A stretch of 64,000 bases of DNA from Ichthyophis bannanicus (lineage: Eukaryota > Chordata > Amphibia > Gymnophiona > Ichthyophiidae), in contig CM066044.1 of assembly GCA_033557465.1 (NCBI GenBank), positions 196,470,184-196,534,183 of the forward strand. The letters are read 5' to 3'. Below the pieces are notes generated by a model. The model searched no databases. It was not told the DNA's origin and was given only the letters and a program-made list of their open reading frames with translations. Shown in pieces: positions 10,520 through 21,430 of the stretch; position 1 is the first letter of the stretch, and each line of letters starts with the position of its first letter. The position numbers were made by a program, and so were the translations under genes.

Positions 10520-10925
10520 TCGGATATTCAATGCTGTGATGATGACATTGAATATTCAGGGATCGCCACACACACTGGAAGCTGCCAAAGCTAACCGGGC
10601 AGCAGTGATATTGCAAGCAGCCCGGTTAGCTCCTGCCCCTTAAAGATAGGTGAGGGTTTTCCTCATCTATCTTTTTGGCACAGACTGCAAACTGGGCAGC
10701 ATGCAACATCGCTGCTACCCGGTTATTGTTTATTGCTGCCTCCGCTCCACCCCGGAACACCCTCAGCACACCATGGTGCTTACCAGATAACATCGGGGCA
10801 TGTAGGGGAGTTAGAGGCTATTCAATGACACTAACCATATACATGCCATTGAATATCCCGATTTAAGGCATTTACATGGTCTATTGGGCTGTAAACCATG
10901 TAGATGCCTTTTGAAAATCGGTCCC
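10520..10925. repeat. Dispersed repeat R1, copy 1
   Basis: It contains TATTCAATGCTGTGATG, CTAACCGGGCAGCAGTGATA, CAGACTGCAAACTGGGCAGC, GCTCCACCCC, CATTGAATATCCC, CATTTACATGG and CTGTAAACCATGTAGATGCC in that order. The same words in the same order and orientation are found at 31245-31620. It has no ORF. Short internal inverted words (ATTGAATATC/GATATTCAAT-like) suggest a palindromic DNA element, but no clear target duplication is seen. Confidence 0.6.
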
Positions 10926-11549
10926 ATCATTTCTACCATACACAAATTATGACCTCAAAGAAAAAAATATTAATGATACCAATTGCTAACTCTTCTCATT
11001 GTTCAAAAAACAGTTTTCAACAGTATGTAAGTTTTCCTCTCTGACTACCACTCCTCACAACACCACCTGATCAGATCCATCTGCTAATATATTAGCATGC
11101 TACTTTTGTAACAAAATTAACAACATTCGTCAGAATTTTCCATTGATCGATCACTCTCTGGACTCTGGTACTAGTGACACTGCAATTACAGTATATACAC
11201 ATGGCCTACTTTCCAGAAGATTACTAATCAGTCACTATCTAGAATTCTTACAACTGTACATAAGACCATATCACCATCTACCCTATTCCATCTGATCGGC
11301 TTACCGAACATTCTTTAGAACAACTCCCAACAGAATGCATGATCATCAGTCATAGCTTGGAAACCAGGTCCATTCCTTCCTCCTGGAAGAAGGCTGTTGT
11401 CCGTCCACTTCTCAAGAAGCCATCTACAGACCCAGCCAATCCAGCTATCATCCTGTTTCCAATCTGCTGTTTCTCTCTAAACTAGCAGAGCGTCATGTCT
11501 TTTTTTTCAACTTACGGACCACATAAAACGCACACATACCCTTCATCCC

Positions 11550-12575
11550 AGATTTAATGCTAAAAAATCCAGGGCTGCAAAAATCCAAGGGGTGGTACAG
11601 TATAAGGGGTGAAGTGCTGTCCATGAAAGAAGAGCGGGGCCTAGGGGTGATTGTTTTTGACGATCTTAAGGTGGCTAAACAAGTAGAAAAGGCAACGGTG
11701 AAAGCCAGAAGGATGCTTGGGTGCATAGGGAGAAGAATTACCAGTAGGAAAAAGAAGATGATAGTGCCTCTCTAAGTCTTTGGTGAGACCTAATTTAGAG
11801 TATTGTGGAGACCACACCTTCAAAAGGATATAAACAGATTGGAGTCATTGCAGAAGGTGGCTACCAAAATGATCAGTGGGCTTTGCCAAAAGGCATATGG
11901 GGACAGACTTCAAAATCTCAATATGGATACTTTGGAAGAAAGATGGGAGAGTAGAGGTATGGTAAAGATGTTTAAATACCTCTGTGTCGTGAAGGAGTGG
12001 CCTAGTGGTTGGGGCAAGGTACTTCAGGCCAGAAGGTCAGGGGTTCAAATCCCACTAGAGGACAGCAACCTTGGGCCGGAAGGACTGGGGTTTCTAGTCC
12101 CACAGGTGCTCCTTGTGGTCTTGGGCAAGCCACTTAACCCTCCATAGCCCATGTTCCCTGTAAAATAGTTATCTCCAAGTGATAATGCCCTGTTCAATGT
12201 AATTTCAGTTTGTTCAATGTAAACCGCACTGATGCAGAATAGCACAGTATATAAGAGAATATAAATAAATAAATGCACAGGAGATTCTCTTTCAACTAAA
12301 AGAAAGCTTTGCTAGGAGGGGGGCATAGGTTGAAGGTGAAAGGAGATAGACTCAGAAATATTTCTTTATGGAAAGTGATAGATGTGTGGAATAGTCTTCC
12401 AGTGGAGGTAGTAGAGACAAAAACTCTATCTGAATTTAAGAATGCATGGGACAAACACAGAGGATCTCTAAAGGTAAAAAGATGCTGTAGAGCTTAATGG
12501 CTCGTATGGAAGGGCAGACTGGATAGGTTGTAAGGTCATTCTCTACCATCATGTTTTTATGTTTCCATGTTTCAA
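11550..12575 (+). pseudogene. CR1/L2-like LINE C-terminal coding end and tail
   Basis: Frames contain LGVIVFDDLKVAKQ, KARRMLGCIGRRI, HLQKDINRLESLQKVATKM and, after a SINE insertion, VIDVWNSLPVEVV and SEFKNAWDKHRGSL. These are the C-terminal modules of a Jockey-group LINE. The 3' tail near 12500-12570 has GGGCAGACTGGATAGG and ends TTTTTATGTTTCCATGTTTC. It is inserted within the older L2 at the position between its RT blocks. Confidence 0.7.
11990..12278 (+). repeat. tRNA-derived SINE family S1, copy 1
   Basis: The head GGAGTGGCCTAGTGGTTGGG is A-box-like and GGTTCAAATCCCACTAGAG carries a B box. The body has GGTCTTGGGCAAGCCACTTA and ACCCTCCATAGCCC. The tail TAAACCGCACTGATGCAGAA and TATATAAGAGAATATAAATA is shared with L2-type LINE ends in this window, which suggests mobilisation by an L2-like LINE. 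A reverse copy is at 13515-13775. Confidence 0.8.
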
Positions 12576-13514
12576 TCAGGGTTTCATAAAAGGCACAGTA
12601 CAGAAACAATCTTAGATCCCTCTTGAGTGAACTTCATTAATCCCTGGTAGGATTGCTATAGCTGTCTCCCTCAATCTACACCATTTGATGTAGTTAATCA
12701 TAAAATTCTGCTCAATTGCCTTTGTAACATTGGAATCTGTGGCTCAGTTCTCTTCTGGTTCACTTCTTTTTTATCTAATAGGTCTTTCATAATATCCAAT
12801 ATCTTCTACTGACCTAGTCCTCACCTGTGGCGTCCCACAAAGGTTGGTCTTGGCCTCTGTGCTTTTCAATATCTTTGAGCCCATTTGCAATCATGAATCA
12901 AGAACTGTGTATTAGTACATATATCTATGCTATGTGACATTCTGTTAATTTGTCATACAGATTTACGTTCTCCTGATCTTACACCTATCCACCTGTGCCT
13001 GGCCGTGGTAGCCAACTGGTTGAAACATAATCACCTTAGGCTAAACTCTGCAAAAAGAACCACAATCTAGCTTACATGGTCTTCCAGTTCACCTTCTCTT
13101 GCCCTGATGCTCGCTAGCTCTCCCATTACACCGACTCCTTCATTAAAATACCTAGGTGTCTATATTGACACTGAACCTTCCTTCTAACTGCAGATAAGTG
13201 CTATCATTTTGGTCTTCATTCAATGCTCTTCACCTGATCCACGTTACCCTTCCCATTTTAAATAAGAATACACTCACCACTGTTACCCTGAGCCTGGTTA
13301 TCACAGGCATTGACTACTGCAATGCCATTTACTCTGGTCTAGCAGCATATGAGATAAAACATCTACAAAATGTCCAGGACACTGCTATAAAGGTTCTGTT
13401 GCTGGCTCGGAAATACAATCATCTAACCCCACTCCTCATGCAGCATCATTGGTTCCCTGTCTCTTCTAGAATTATCTTTAAATTACTATCACTAACACAC
13501 AAGGCATTCTGGAA

Positions 13515-13775
13515 TACCTTATTTATTTATTTACATTCTCTTATATACCGCGCTATTCTGCATCAGTGCGGTTTACATTGAACAAACTGAAATTACATTG
13601 AACAGGGCATTATAACTTGGAGATAACTATTTTACAGGGAACATGGGCTATGGAGGGTTAAGTGGCTTGCCCAAGACCACAAGGAGCACCTGTGGAACTA
13701 GAAACCCCAGTCCTTCTGGCCCAAGGTTGCTGTCCTCTAGTGGGATTTGAACCCCCGACCTTCCATCATTCATCA
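13515..13775 (-). repeat. tRNA-derived SINE family S1, copy 2 (inverted)
   Basis: This is the reverse complement of copy 1 from the AAATAAATAAAT tail through TTCTCTTATATACCGCGC and GCAGTGCGGTTTACATT-like words to GGGATTTGAACCC (B box). The A-box head is lost near 13770. It is inserted in the coding end of the L2 LINE, whose frame continues on either side. Confidence 0.8.
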
Positions 13776-14183
13776 CTTTACATGCTCCCATGCACGTACT
13801 CCACTCAATTCATGGTAACCACCTTCATATATCCTCACCTGCACACGTTAAGTATGAATCCACCCAACATTCTGCCTTTTATCAAGGCACCCTTATTGTG
13901 GAACTGTCTTCCACCACATCTATGTCTGGAATCCTCATACTGACATTTCCTTGCCTCCCTCAGAACCTGCCTATATGGGGATGCATTTGGGCCTCTGTAG
14001 CTTGCATCTTGAAGGGGAGGAGGTTGACTCTTATCTGTCTTCTGAACTCTTTGGCTTCTGTCTCATGCTAGTGTTCTCTTTACTCTGCCTATTGGATACT
14101 GGAGTTCCTTTATAATTTTGTTTTCTCATTTTTGAGTTTTGTAAACTGCCTTGATTGACAGGTGGTATATTGAGAAATAATAA

Positions 14184-14635
14184 ATCATAACCAGGGCCAA
14201 CCTGTCCACTATGTGGGCTGGGCAGTTGCCTAGAGTGGAAGATCTTTGTAGGCTTTAGGCCATGTGCTTCGGCACACATGGCCTGCTGTCCCCCCCCCCC
14301 CCCGAGTGCTGAGCCACACTGCTGCCCCCTGCGGCTGCTGATTCCAGCAGCAGGACGAAAGAGTGTAATGGCTAGGCTCGGCAGCAGGCTATGTGCTTTG
14401 GCACACATGGCCTGCTGCTTCTGAACCCTCTCCGAAAAAACATTTGGGGTTCAGAAGCAGCAGGCCATGTGTGCCGAAGCACATGGCTTGCCGCCGAGCC
14501 AAGCCATGCCCCCCCCCCCCCCAACCACACTGCGGGAATTGGCAGTAGTGCAGCTTAGCATGGAGAGGGTGGGGTGGCACAGCTGGGGCTTCTGCTTAGG
14601 GTGGCAGAAACCTTTGGGCTGGCCCTGACCATAAC
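14184..14635. mobile_element. Small hAT element F (14192-14627)
   Basis: The termini are CAGGGCCAACC and GGCTGGCCCTG, flanked by ATCATAAC (14184-14191) and ACCATAAC (14628-14635), an 8-bp duplication with one mismatch. It is 436 bp with no ORF. It contains two C-runs and an internal hairpin (14370-14507) whose arms carry CAGCAGGCCATGTGTGCC and its complement. It sits at the 3' end of the L2 LINE. Confidence 0.75.
14370..14507. repeat. Hairpin inside hAT F
   Basis: The arms run from GGCTAGGCTCGGCAGCAGGC to TTCTGAACCC and from GGGTTCAGAAGCAGCAGG to CCGCCGAGCCAAGCC, about 60 bp each, around a loop of about 15-20 bases containing CCGAAAAAACATT. Confidence 0.75.
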
Positions 14636-14639
14636 CATA

Positions 14640-15670
14640 GTTTGAGGAGGAATGGAGATTTGGAGCATGGGTAGGAGAAGAGTTGAGACGAATTTGAATA
14701 GGATTTGGGATTAGAAGGAGAGTGGAGACTAGGAAATTAGGTGTAAATGATAAGAGTGAGGATTGGATTAGAGGAATATGACCCAGGATGATGAAGGGAA
14801 GGAAAGGTTGAGAGTCAGAAGAGAGGACAGGAGGCTATGGAGGGAATGAGCCAGAGGATGGGGACTTGGTCTTTGAAGAGACTAGGGGAGGGTGGAAATG
14901 GAGGCAGTGAAAGAAGAAAAGGAGACTGGCTAGGAGGTAAAAGAAGAAAGGGCCTGGAGAGAGGGAAGAGATAAGCGACAGGGAAAGAGCTGGCAGAAGA
15001 AGGTAGATGAGGGCTGGAGGAGGGATGAATACAGAGATGGACACGAGGGACTGAAGAAAGAGGAAAGGAAGAACAGGAAGCTTGGAAAGGCATGAAAGAG
15101 ATGGGACAAAGGGAGGATTAGAGAGGTGAAAGTAGGAGATAGGAAGCAGGTAGGTGGGGGAGAAGTGAAAGAGAGAGATGAAAGATGGGAAGGAGCAAAG
15201 AGAAATAGAGATGAAAGGGAGAGAGAAGACAGAAAATGGAAGAAACTTGGCAAAAGAACTTAGGAGAAGACCAAAAAGTAGAAAAAAAAGAGATCATGAA
15301 TAACCCTGTTAGAAAATAAAATAATCGGATCCAGCATTACGTACAACACAGTATTTTATTTTGAGATTTTAGTGTCAGCTTTGGTAGTGTGCATTTCTTA
15401 TAGTTATGTTTTTGCTCAGTACAGGAAAAAATGCATTTTGTCTTTATTGCTCTACTACACATATTCTGGTTTCTTGGGGTTTACGCTAAGATTTTGGTCT
15501 TTTGCTAATTTGTAGTTCCTTATTCTATATTAGCTAATGGTCAGTCCGTGTTCTGTATGTGGGATTGAGCTATGGCTTTTCTGCTAGCCTGCGCGTTCTG
15601 TATGAGGAACTGCACTAGCTTGTTTTTTCCTATTTTCACAGTAGGTGGTATATTGGGGTTCTAGGACTAA
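14640..15670 (-). mobile_element. Decayed relative of hAT elements A/C (element G), purine-rich
   Basis: From 14640 to 15290 the plus strand is nearly all purine words (GGAGAG, AAGGGAG, GAAAGAG). From 15290 on it resembles the inner part of element C in the same orientation: TTTTATTTTGAG, TTGGTCTTTTGCTAATTTGT, a TAGTTCCTTATTC-like stretch, and GTCAGTCCGTGTTCTGTATG, which parallels GGTCTATGTTCTGCATGTG at about 59310. I infer a diverged member of the same interior family on the minus strand. No termini or target duplications were found. Confidence 0.4.
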
Positions 15671-15782
15671 AGTGTCCAACTGCCCAGTTTTTGAGCAGAC
15701 AACCCAGTTTTAAAGCTTTTTTTTAAGTGCCTGATTACAACATCCTGTCAGGACTGACACAGCAACTGAGTCCTGCTCTTAT

Positions 15783-15918
15783 CTGAACCACGGGGCCATT
15801 TCCTTTGGAGCTCTGCGCAGTTCAAACTTCACACGCTGTCAACCACAGGGCCTTGGTGATTCAAACCGAAAGTGTTTGAACCATGCAGGGCTCCATAGGT
15901 CCATGGCCCTGTGGTTCA
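15783..15918. repeat. Imperfect inverted repeat
   Basis: TGAACCACGGGGCCAT (15783 onward) and ATGGCCCTGTGGTTCA (ending near 15918) form an inverted pair enclosing about 100 bp. Further CACAGGGCC and TTTGAACCA words lie inside. It could be a small decayed DNA element. No target duplication was identified. Confidence 0.35.
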
Positions 15919-16031
15919 AACAGCTCATGTTTCATTTGCTGTTTCACATGTTGTATTCCATGCCTCCGGTCTAGCCTGTGCTCCCATGGGAATACTGCTG
16001 AGCTGGTACTACTCTGAAGGAGCCCACCACC

Positions 16032-16400
16032 ATGAAGGAGTGTGACTCCACCTGGGAACCAGAGGAAGTGTGGAACTGCAGGGAGGAAGAAGACAGGAGG
16101 CAGGGAAAGTCTGATATGGGGGAACAGGAGGATTTGCAGAGGCAGGGAGAGTCCTCTGTGCCCTGCAGTTACCAGAAAGATGACTCACAAGCAGAAGCAC
16201 TGAAAGAGCAGAAGGAGGGAGAGGAGGAAAAGGTGCCTGGAATAGGGACAGAAGTGGAGCAGAGTAGTTCTATAGCTGAACAGGTAAAGAGAAGCTTTTA
16301 TGCAGCAAGAGATTTGTACAAGTATCAACATCAGTATCCCCAGAACTTTAAGGATTCTCGATGTCAAAATGATTTATGGAATCTAATTTTATTTGAATAA
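16032..16400 (+). other. Unrecognised 122-codon ORF, Glu/Gln-rich
   Basis: The ORF is open from an ATG at 16032 to TAA at about 16400. The first 90 residues are rich in Glu, Gln, Lys and Ser. The end changes character and contains YAARDLYKYQHQYPQNF and NDLWNL, which looks like genuine protein and not composition. A possible polyadenylation word (AATAAA) overlaps the stop. I do not recognise the family. It may be a piece of a transposable-element ORF, since there is no splice-site evidence for a host exon. Confidence 0.3.
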
Positions 16401-16409
16401 AATTCCCTT

Positions 16410-16610
16410 AAAGCCATAGACTTACTGCGTGGAAGAAAGGCTTGGCAATCTACTTCCGGTTGTACCTTACTAAGAAAACCCAAGGGTTGGGTTGCCAGGA
16501 GTCAGCACTGACTCAATGGCACACACTTGGCAACACCTTGCTACGAAAGCCCAGAGGCTGGGCTGCCAGGAGCCAGCATTGACTCAGCTGCACACGCTTT
16601 CACTTTCCAG
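16410..16610 (+). repeat. SINE-like repeat S3, copy 1 (body)
   Basis: GAAAGGCTTGGCAATCTACT and TTGCCAGGAGTCAGCACTGA are found here. The GCCAGGAGTCAGCACTGACTC unit recurs in a second slightly changed version about 75 bp downstream. GGCAATCTACTT also appears in reverse complement at 28290-28330 attached to a tRNA-like head. Confidence 0.45.
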
Positions 16611-17877
16611 CGAATCTATTTCCTAGATTCTTTGAGATTCTAGCACTAGATGCTGAAAAGGCTTTCGGCTGTGTGAAATGGAGTTTTTTGCAAGGCATAT
16701 TTTCTAAGTTTACTTTTGGTCCTACTTTTAGGAGCTTCTCTATACTAAGCCAGAAGTGAGAATTAAAACAAATAGGTAATGCTTTTCTCTTGGGAAGGGG
16801 GCATATCATGGAGGTTCTCTTTCATCTATGTTTTGCACTCTGATAATCAAGTTTCTAGTGGTCATCATAAAAGGAGTGTTCCCTTGTAGGGAACAATGAT
16901 CCTAAAATCTCGTGTATACTATATGCTTTTCCCTCAGAATCCCAAAAGTGTCTATATATAAAGTGATTGAAATATTGGAAAAATCTGGAGAAATGTTTGC
17001 ATAAATTGGGATAAATTTGTATTCTGTCCTTTACAATTCGCTTACTCAGAAGCAAAGAAGAATTGGTCAATTAAAATTGGAAGCACATGAATTTCAGTAT
17101 TTAGCTGTATGGACTGATAAAAATGTAGATAGCTTTATGAAACACAGGGCCCTTTTACTGACCCTTAGCTTGAGCTATCTGCCTCACCTCCCATAGAAAT
17201 AAAGTGGGCCATGCAGCAGAGGGCTTGTGTGAAGGGTCAGTGAAAGGGGCCGTGATCTCTTTTCATTAATGGGGAAATTAGTTGGACCTATTTCAAATGT
17301 GTTTAGTTAGAGCCATCCCCATGGAAATTCCTGAGATGGTTTTTAAAAGTACTGATGACATGCTGTGCAGATTTGTGTGGGTTGGTAAAAATTGAAGAAT
17401 AAATTTAAATACTTTACATTTGGCATAACCAGTCTTCCTTGTTTCCAGGATCTTTGTAATGTACTTTTGGACTTTTCAACTGACACAAATCAAAAGCTGG
17501 TGACAGAGGCAACTGTATGTACCATGCAGCAAGGTCTGGTTTAGAGACCTGTTATACATGCCAGATTTGCAAGGGGACTGTTTTATCTCCCCTATAAAGC
17601 TGTTGATAAAAATATGGGGAAGTGCAAAGATACCTGGAATAGGCTAAACAATAACCTATTGTGGGGGAATACAAAAGAAATCCAGATGAACTCTTTCTAG
17701 GTGCCAAGGAATTAATATTCTGTAGCACTTATTCAGTTAGAATTCTCTTAAAATCTTTGAGCAATTCAAAACTGAATTTGGTATCTTTAAAGTGACATTT
17801 TAGAAAGGGCATATAAGTGCAGTATGGGATGTCCAGGGCAGAATGTGTAGAATAACACCAGGGTTGTCTATGTCACT
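16611..17877. other. No gene; short palindrome at 17147-17250
   Basis: This is AT-rich sequence without a recognisable gene. At 17147-17250, AGGGCCCTTTTACTGACCCT and AGGGTCAGTGAAAGGGGCC form an inverted pair about 100 bp apart, like a miniature inverted-repeat element. The rest shows no motif I recognise. Confidence 0.4.
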
Positions 17878-17989
17878 CAGGGGTGGCCCAAGGGGGGTGC
17901 GGAGACTTGGTGCGGGGCCTCATTTGCATAAGGGGCCTCATTTGCATAAATATTTGCATAATGTTACCATACACTAACTTTTAGTAAAG

Positions 17990-18313
17990 ATGCCTCTTAA
18001 TGAGTGTATGGATAAAGAAAGACTAAAAGATTTCTACATTACAATAATCCAGTGCCAACCGCCAGGCACATTAGGAACTACTACAAACATTGCCCATTTA
18101 GAACCCATAGCAAACCCTCCGTATCGTAACAGCACTACCAGGACTCAAAAAGCACCAGACCCTTCCTATCAAAAGGCAACACTGGAAATATTAAACCAAT
18201 ACATTTCAGAGAATAACAATACATTACCTACTGGGGAAAGAGAACAAGTGGCAATGTCAAATAGGAATTACATAAACAGAATACCTCAGCTCAGTTACAC
18301 ATGCAGAACATAG
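17990..18313 (+). other. ORF module in hAT A (unrecognised)
   Basis: 107 codons start with MPLNECMDKERLKDFYITI. The first 78 codons are also open, in reverse orientation, in element C (59398-59634). In element B (from about 34760) the homologous DNA is present but frame-broken. I recognise no transposase domain. It may be a captured fragment or a remnant of the autonomous parent. Conservation over the ORF is not obviously higher than over the flanking non-coding DNA, so coding function is uncertain. Confidence 0.35.
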
Positions 18314-18949
18314 ACCATCACCAAACAAGGAATCACAGTTTAGAAACAGGAAGACAATAATTAAACTGGGAATCTCAAAAGCAAACTTGAAATGTACAAC
18401 AACAATGTAGAAATAAAACAAAAAAATTATTTCCTCTTGTACTAAACAAAGCGCAGACGTTAATGATACACATTTCCCAGAGCTGACATATTCCAGTTAA
18501 TAAATTCAAAATAAAGAGATATCTTTCTACCTTTTGTGCATTTTTTTTTCAGTTGCAATTGCTCCAGCCACTTTCTTCTGGTTTCTTCGTGTCTTCTGCT
18601 AACTCTCCATCGTCTGCTGTCCATTTGTCCTTTCTTCTCCCTTCTAGTTTTTTTTCCATTCTCTCTCTACATCTGCTTTAGCATACTAATCTTTCTCCGT
18701 TTGCTCTTTCCTCATTCCTATTTCATCCATTCAAATTTTACCCCACCATCCTCAATCCCCACTTACTCTCCCAATACCCAGCCAATTGTAGATTTTTCTT
18801 CCCTCCCACACAAAATATTTTTCCCCTCTCCATTTCACTCTCCCAGCCCCATCCCATTCTTATCTTCCCCCAACATCAGCTCCCTTCTAGTTCCAGCCCC
18901 ACACAGCATCCACTCCCTTCTAGTCCCCGCATCAGCCCATTTCCAGTCC

Positions 18950-19620
18950 TAGCTCCCCCATCCATTTCCAGTCCTATCCAAATCTCTCCATCAGCTCATT
19001 TCCCATCCCTGACCCCCATCAGCCCATTTCTAGTCCTTTCCTAGCCCCACCATTAGCCCATGTCAAATCCTAGCTCACCTCCACTCAGCCCATTTCCATT
19101 CCAAGCCCCCGTCCCTATCAGCTTTTTGCAATTCAAGTCTCCCCTTCCACTCAGCCCATTTCCAGTCCTAGCAACCCCAACCCATTACCAGTTCTAGCCC
19201 CCCCATAGCCCATTACCAGTCCTAAGCCCCCCATCAGCCCACTACCAGTCTTAACCCCCCAACACCCCATTTTCAGTCTTAGCCCCCACCCATAGCCCAT
19301 TTCCAGTCCTAACCCCATCAGCCCATTTCTAGTCCTAGCCCCCCCATAGCTCATTACCAGTCCTACCCCCCCATCAGCCCACAGCTCATTACCAGTCCTA
19401 ACCCCATCAGCCCAACTCAAGTCCTAACCCTCCATCAGCCCATTTCCAGTCCTATCCCCCCCATAGCCCATTACCAGTCCTAACCCCCCCATCAGCCCAC
19501 TTCCAGTCCTAACCCCCCATCACCCCATTTTCAGTCTTTGCCCCCCCCCCCATTACCATTCCTAACCCCCCCCTCAGCCCACAGCCCATTACCAGACATA
19601 ACCCCCCTCCCCCCCCATCA
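18950..19620 (+). repeat. CCCATTACCAGTCCTAAC minisatellite in hAT A
   Basis: About 25-35 bp units of the form CAGCCCATTACCAGTCCTAA plus a C-run are repeated with variants (TTTCCAGTCCTAGC, ACTTCCAGTCC). Homologous arrays are at 35460-36060 (B), 49680-50370 (D) and, reversed, 57540-58720 (C). Confidence 0.85.
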
Positions 19621-19629
19621 GCCCAGGGG

Positions 19630-19950
19630 AAAAAAAAAAGCTGGCTGCTGCTGCTGCCACTGTGGCAACGGCAGAATCAAGTGTTCCACAGCTCCTCCCC
19701 CCTGCCCGGCAGAGCCCTTCCTCCCTGCATCAGTCCCTCTCTGCGCCGGCTTTCAGAGCCGCGAAGGGAGAGTTTCACCCTCACGGCTCTGTTAAGCCCG
19801 CTGGCACTTATGGGAAACAGGCATTTCCTGTTTCCCATCAGCCCTGGTGGTCTTAACAGAGCCACGAAAGGGAAACTCTCCCTTCACGGCTCTGAAAGGC
19901 AGGGAGGGAGGATTCTGCCGCTGCCACAGCAGCAGCCGTTTTTTTTTTTA
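19630..19950. repeat. GC-rich inverted repeat in hAT A
   Basis: The outer arms are AAAAAAAAGCTGGCTGCTGC at the left and GCCACAGCAGCAGCCG plus a T-run at the right. The inner arms GGCTTTCAGAGCC...GGGAAAC and GTTTCCC...GGCTCTGAAAGGC meet near 19825. The right arm has lost about 60 bp that the left arm keeps, so the hairpin is asymmetric. Confidence 0.8.
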
Positions 19951-20230
19951 AATTTGCTTTTAACGCAGAATGTTGTTTGTGTGGGGCCCTGTGCAAAAAG
20001 CATTCTCGCTCAATGGACAGGCCGGCCGTGATGTCACTGCCTGATTTTAGTAACATAGATGTCCCCAGTGTGGATGTCTATGCTGGCAACCACATAGACA
20101 TCCCCCTTAGGAAAGCATGGGGCGGAACATCTATCTCATGCAAGCTAGTATAAGGGGACATCCAGTGGTGTACCAAAAATGAAAACATGAGCCCTCATTC
20201 CTCGTCAGCATTTGTTATTGGCATGGAAAA

Positions 20231-20420
20231 TATAGGGGACATGAGTGTACCTCTTTCTCAAAACCCTCCAGATGTCTGTCTGACAAAACCAGCACTTTTC
20301 TGATGCTTATTCATGCCTGGAGCAGGTATAAGCTTGTAGATGGCTCAGGATGTCAAGGGTGTTTCTGAAATTGGGTGAGGATATCCAAGTTCTGGGACAT
20401 GCCTACTCCATGCCCCTATT
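20231..20420 (+). repeat. SINE family S2, body-only copy 3
   Basis: CCTCCAGATGTCTGTCTGA, CTTTTCTGATGCTTATTCAT, GCCTGGAGCAGGTATAA and TTTCTGAAATTGGGTGAGGA follow the same order as S2 copies 1 and 2. The tRNA-like head is absent. Confidence 0.5.
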
Positions 20421-21430
20421 CAAACCTGTAGATGAAGATGATATCCAACTCTTGGCCTCCTTTGATCAAGTTGACTCCTCCTCTCTCTGAAATTTCAATG
20501 AATGCCTCACCGCTGTAGCTTACTGGCTAACATCTCAGAAGTTAAAGGGTAATCCCTCTATATCCACTCTTCCCTCACTCCACTCCAGTCTGAACTTCCA
20601 TCCATTGCAGATGACACCATCCTACTTAAGGACACTATGAAAGTGTTAGGAATAATAGACAATGACTTTTAAACCTCATTTTTCACTGTTAACAAATAAA
20701 TATTTTTATATTCTCCATAAGATGAATTCTGTAAGGCCATTTTCCCATCAAAAAGCCTTCCTTATTCTCATCCATACCACTGATAAGTTATTTGAACTAC
20801 TGTCATGCCCTATCCATAGTTCACCTAATTGTCTTTCTGAAATGTCTGCAGCTGATTCAAAACATGGCTGGTAAATTAGTCTATAATGCTAAAAGATGGG
20901 ATCACACTGTTCCCCTTTTATACGAATAGCACTGCCTAGTCTTAAATTTAAGATCCTGCTCCTAGTTTGAGCCTCTTATACTGGTCTCCCATCTTACCTA
21001 CAGTCTCTAATGTCTCCCTATCTTGGCTCCTGTGCTCCTGAAAGGGCAGTCTTCTTTTAGTGCCTTCCCTTACATCTATTAGGCTTGAACATACATGCAA
21101 TTCTGCCTTTTGCTGTGTTGCTCCTGTATTATGGAGCTCCCTTCCTCTTGACCTCTGAACCAAAACTACATATCATAAATTAAAAAAAACAAAAAACCCC
21201 AGCTCAAAGCATAGTCCTCTTCAATATAGTTTATGCAGGCATGTGAGGCATTCATTGTGGCTGCTGCAGAGATATAACTACCCTTATGTTGCCGTTTCCC
21301 CTTCTTTGAATTGCATACCTCTATCACTTGCAATTGCTTTGTTAATGTATATTAATGTATTTGTCTACCAATTTATAAAAACAGATTTGCTGTAAATCAC
21401 TCTGATATCCTGTTGAAGAGTAATACATCA
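20420..21430 (+). mobile_element. Decayed L2-type LINE fragment
   Basis: Plus-strand translation gives short L2-like pieces such as DDIQLL near 20425 and YWLTSQKLK near 20520. A C-terminal-like region with ALxxLCSCAPERAVF-type remnants lies around 21030, and AFCCVAPVLWSSLPL near 21105-21150. The tail at about 21385 reads AGATTTGCTGTAAATCACTC. It is heavily rearranged and internally deleted. Confidence 0.5.

Larger units (their letters stand above)
9410..14191 (+). mobile_element. L2-type LINE, decayed and interrupted
   Basis: Plus-strand fragments appear in the correct L2 order. The endonuclease motif LGDFNIHY is near 9537-9560 and HTLDLIL near 9650. A middle region with KINNIRQNFPLIDHSL follows at 11110-11150, then SIPSSWKKAVVRPLLKKPS near 11380 and SGFHKRHSTETIL near 12580. 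VNHKILL and GICGSVLFWFTSFLSNRSF lie at 12690-12785. ITGIDYCNAIYSGL, LQNVQDTAIKVLL and HHWFPVSSRI lie at 13300-13470. An APLLWNCLP-type C-terminus is near 13890, and a tail reading AACTGCCTTGATTGACAGGT then AATAATAAAT ends at 14190. It is cut by LINE tails, a repeat and an inverted duplication (about 9760-10930), a CR1-like tail with SINE (11550-12575) and a second SINE (13515-13775). hAT F sits at its 3' end. Confidence 0.75.
17870..20038. mobile_element. hAT element A (17878-20030) with 8-bp target duplications
   Basis: It is flanked by ATGTCACT at 17870-17877 and 20031-20038. The left end is CAGGGGTGGCCCAAG and the right end GGCCGGCCGTG; the inverted termini are imperfect. There is no transposase. 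The interior, left to right, is: a segment with repeated CATTTGCATAA words and a 107-codon ORF (17990-18313); a pyrimidine-rich stretch; a minisatellite of CCCATTxCCAGTCCTAACCCC units (about 18950-19620); and a GC-rich inverted repeat ending in a T-run (19630-19950). Elements B and C carry the same modules behind different termini. Confidence 0.8.

Noticed and set aside
11990..12070. Possible tRNA gene (A and B boxes)
   Set aside because: The cloverleaf is not maintained, and the sequence continues into a SINE body with a second copy in inverse orientation.
18950..19620. CRISPR-like array of short repeats
   Set aside because: Units are contiguous, variable and C-rich without unique spacers. 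This is a minisatellite inside a hAT in a eukaryotic genome.
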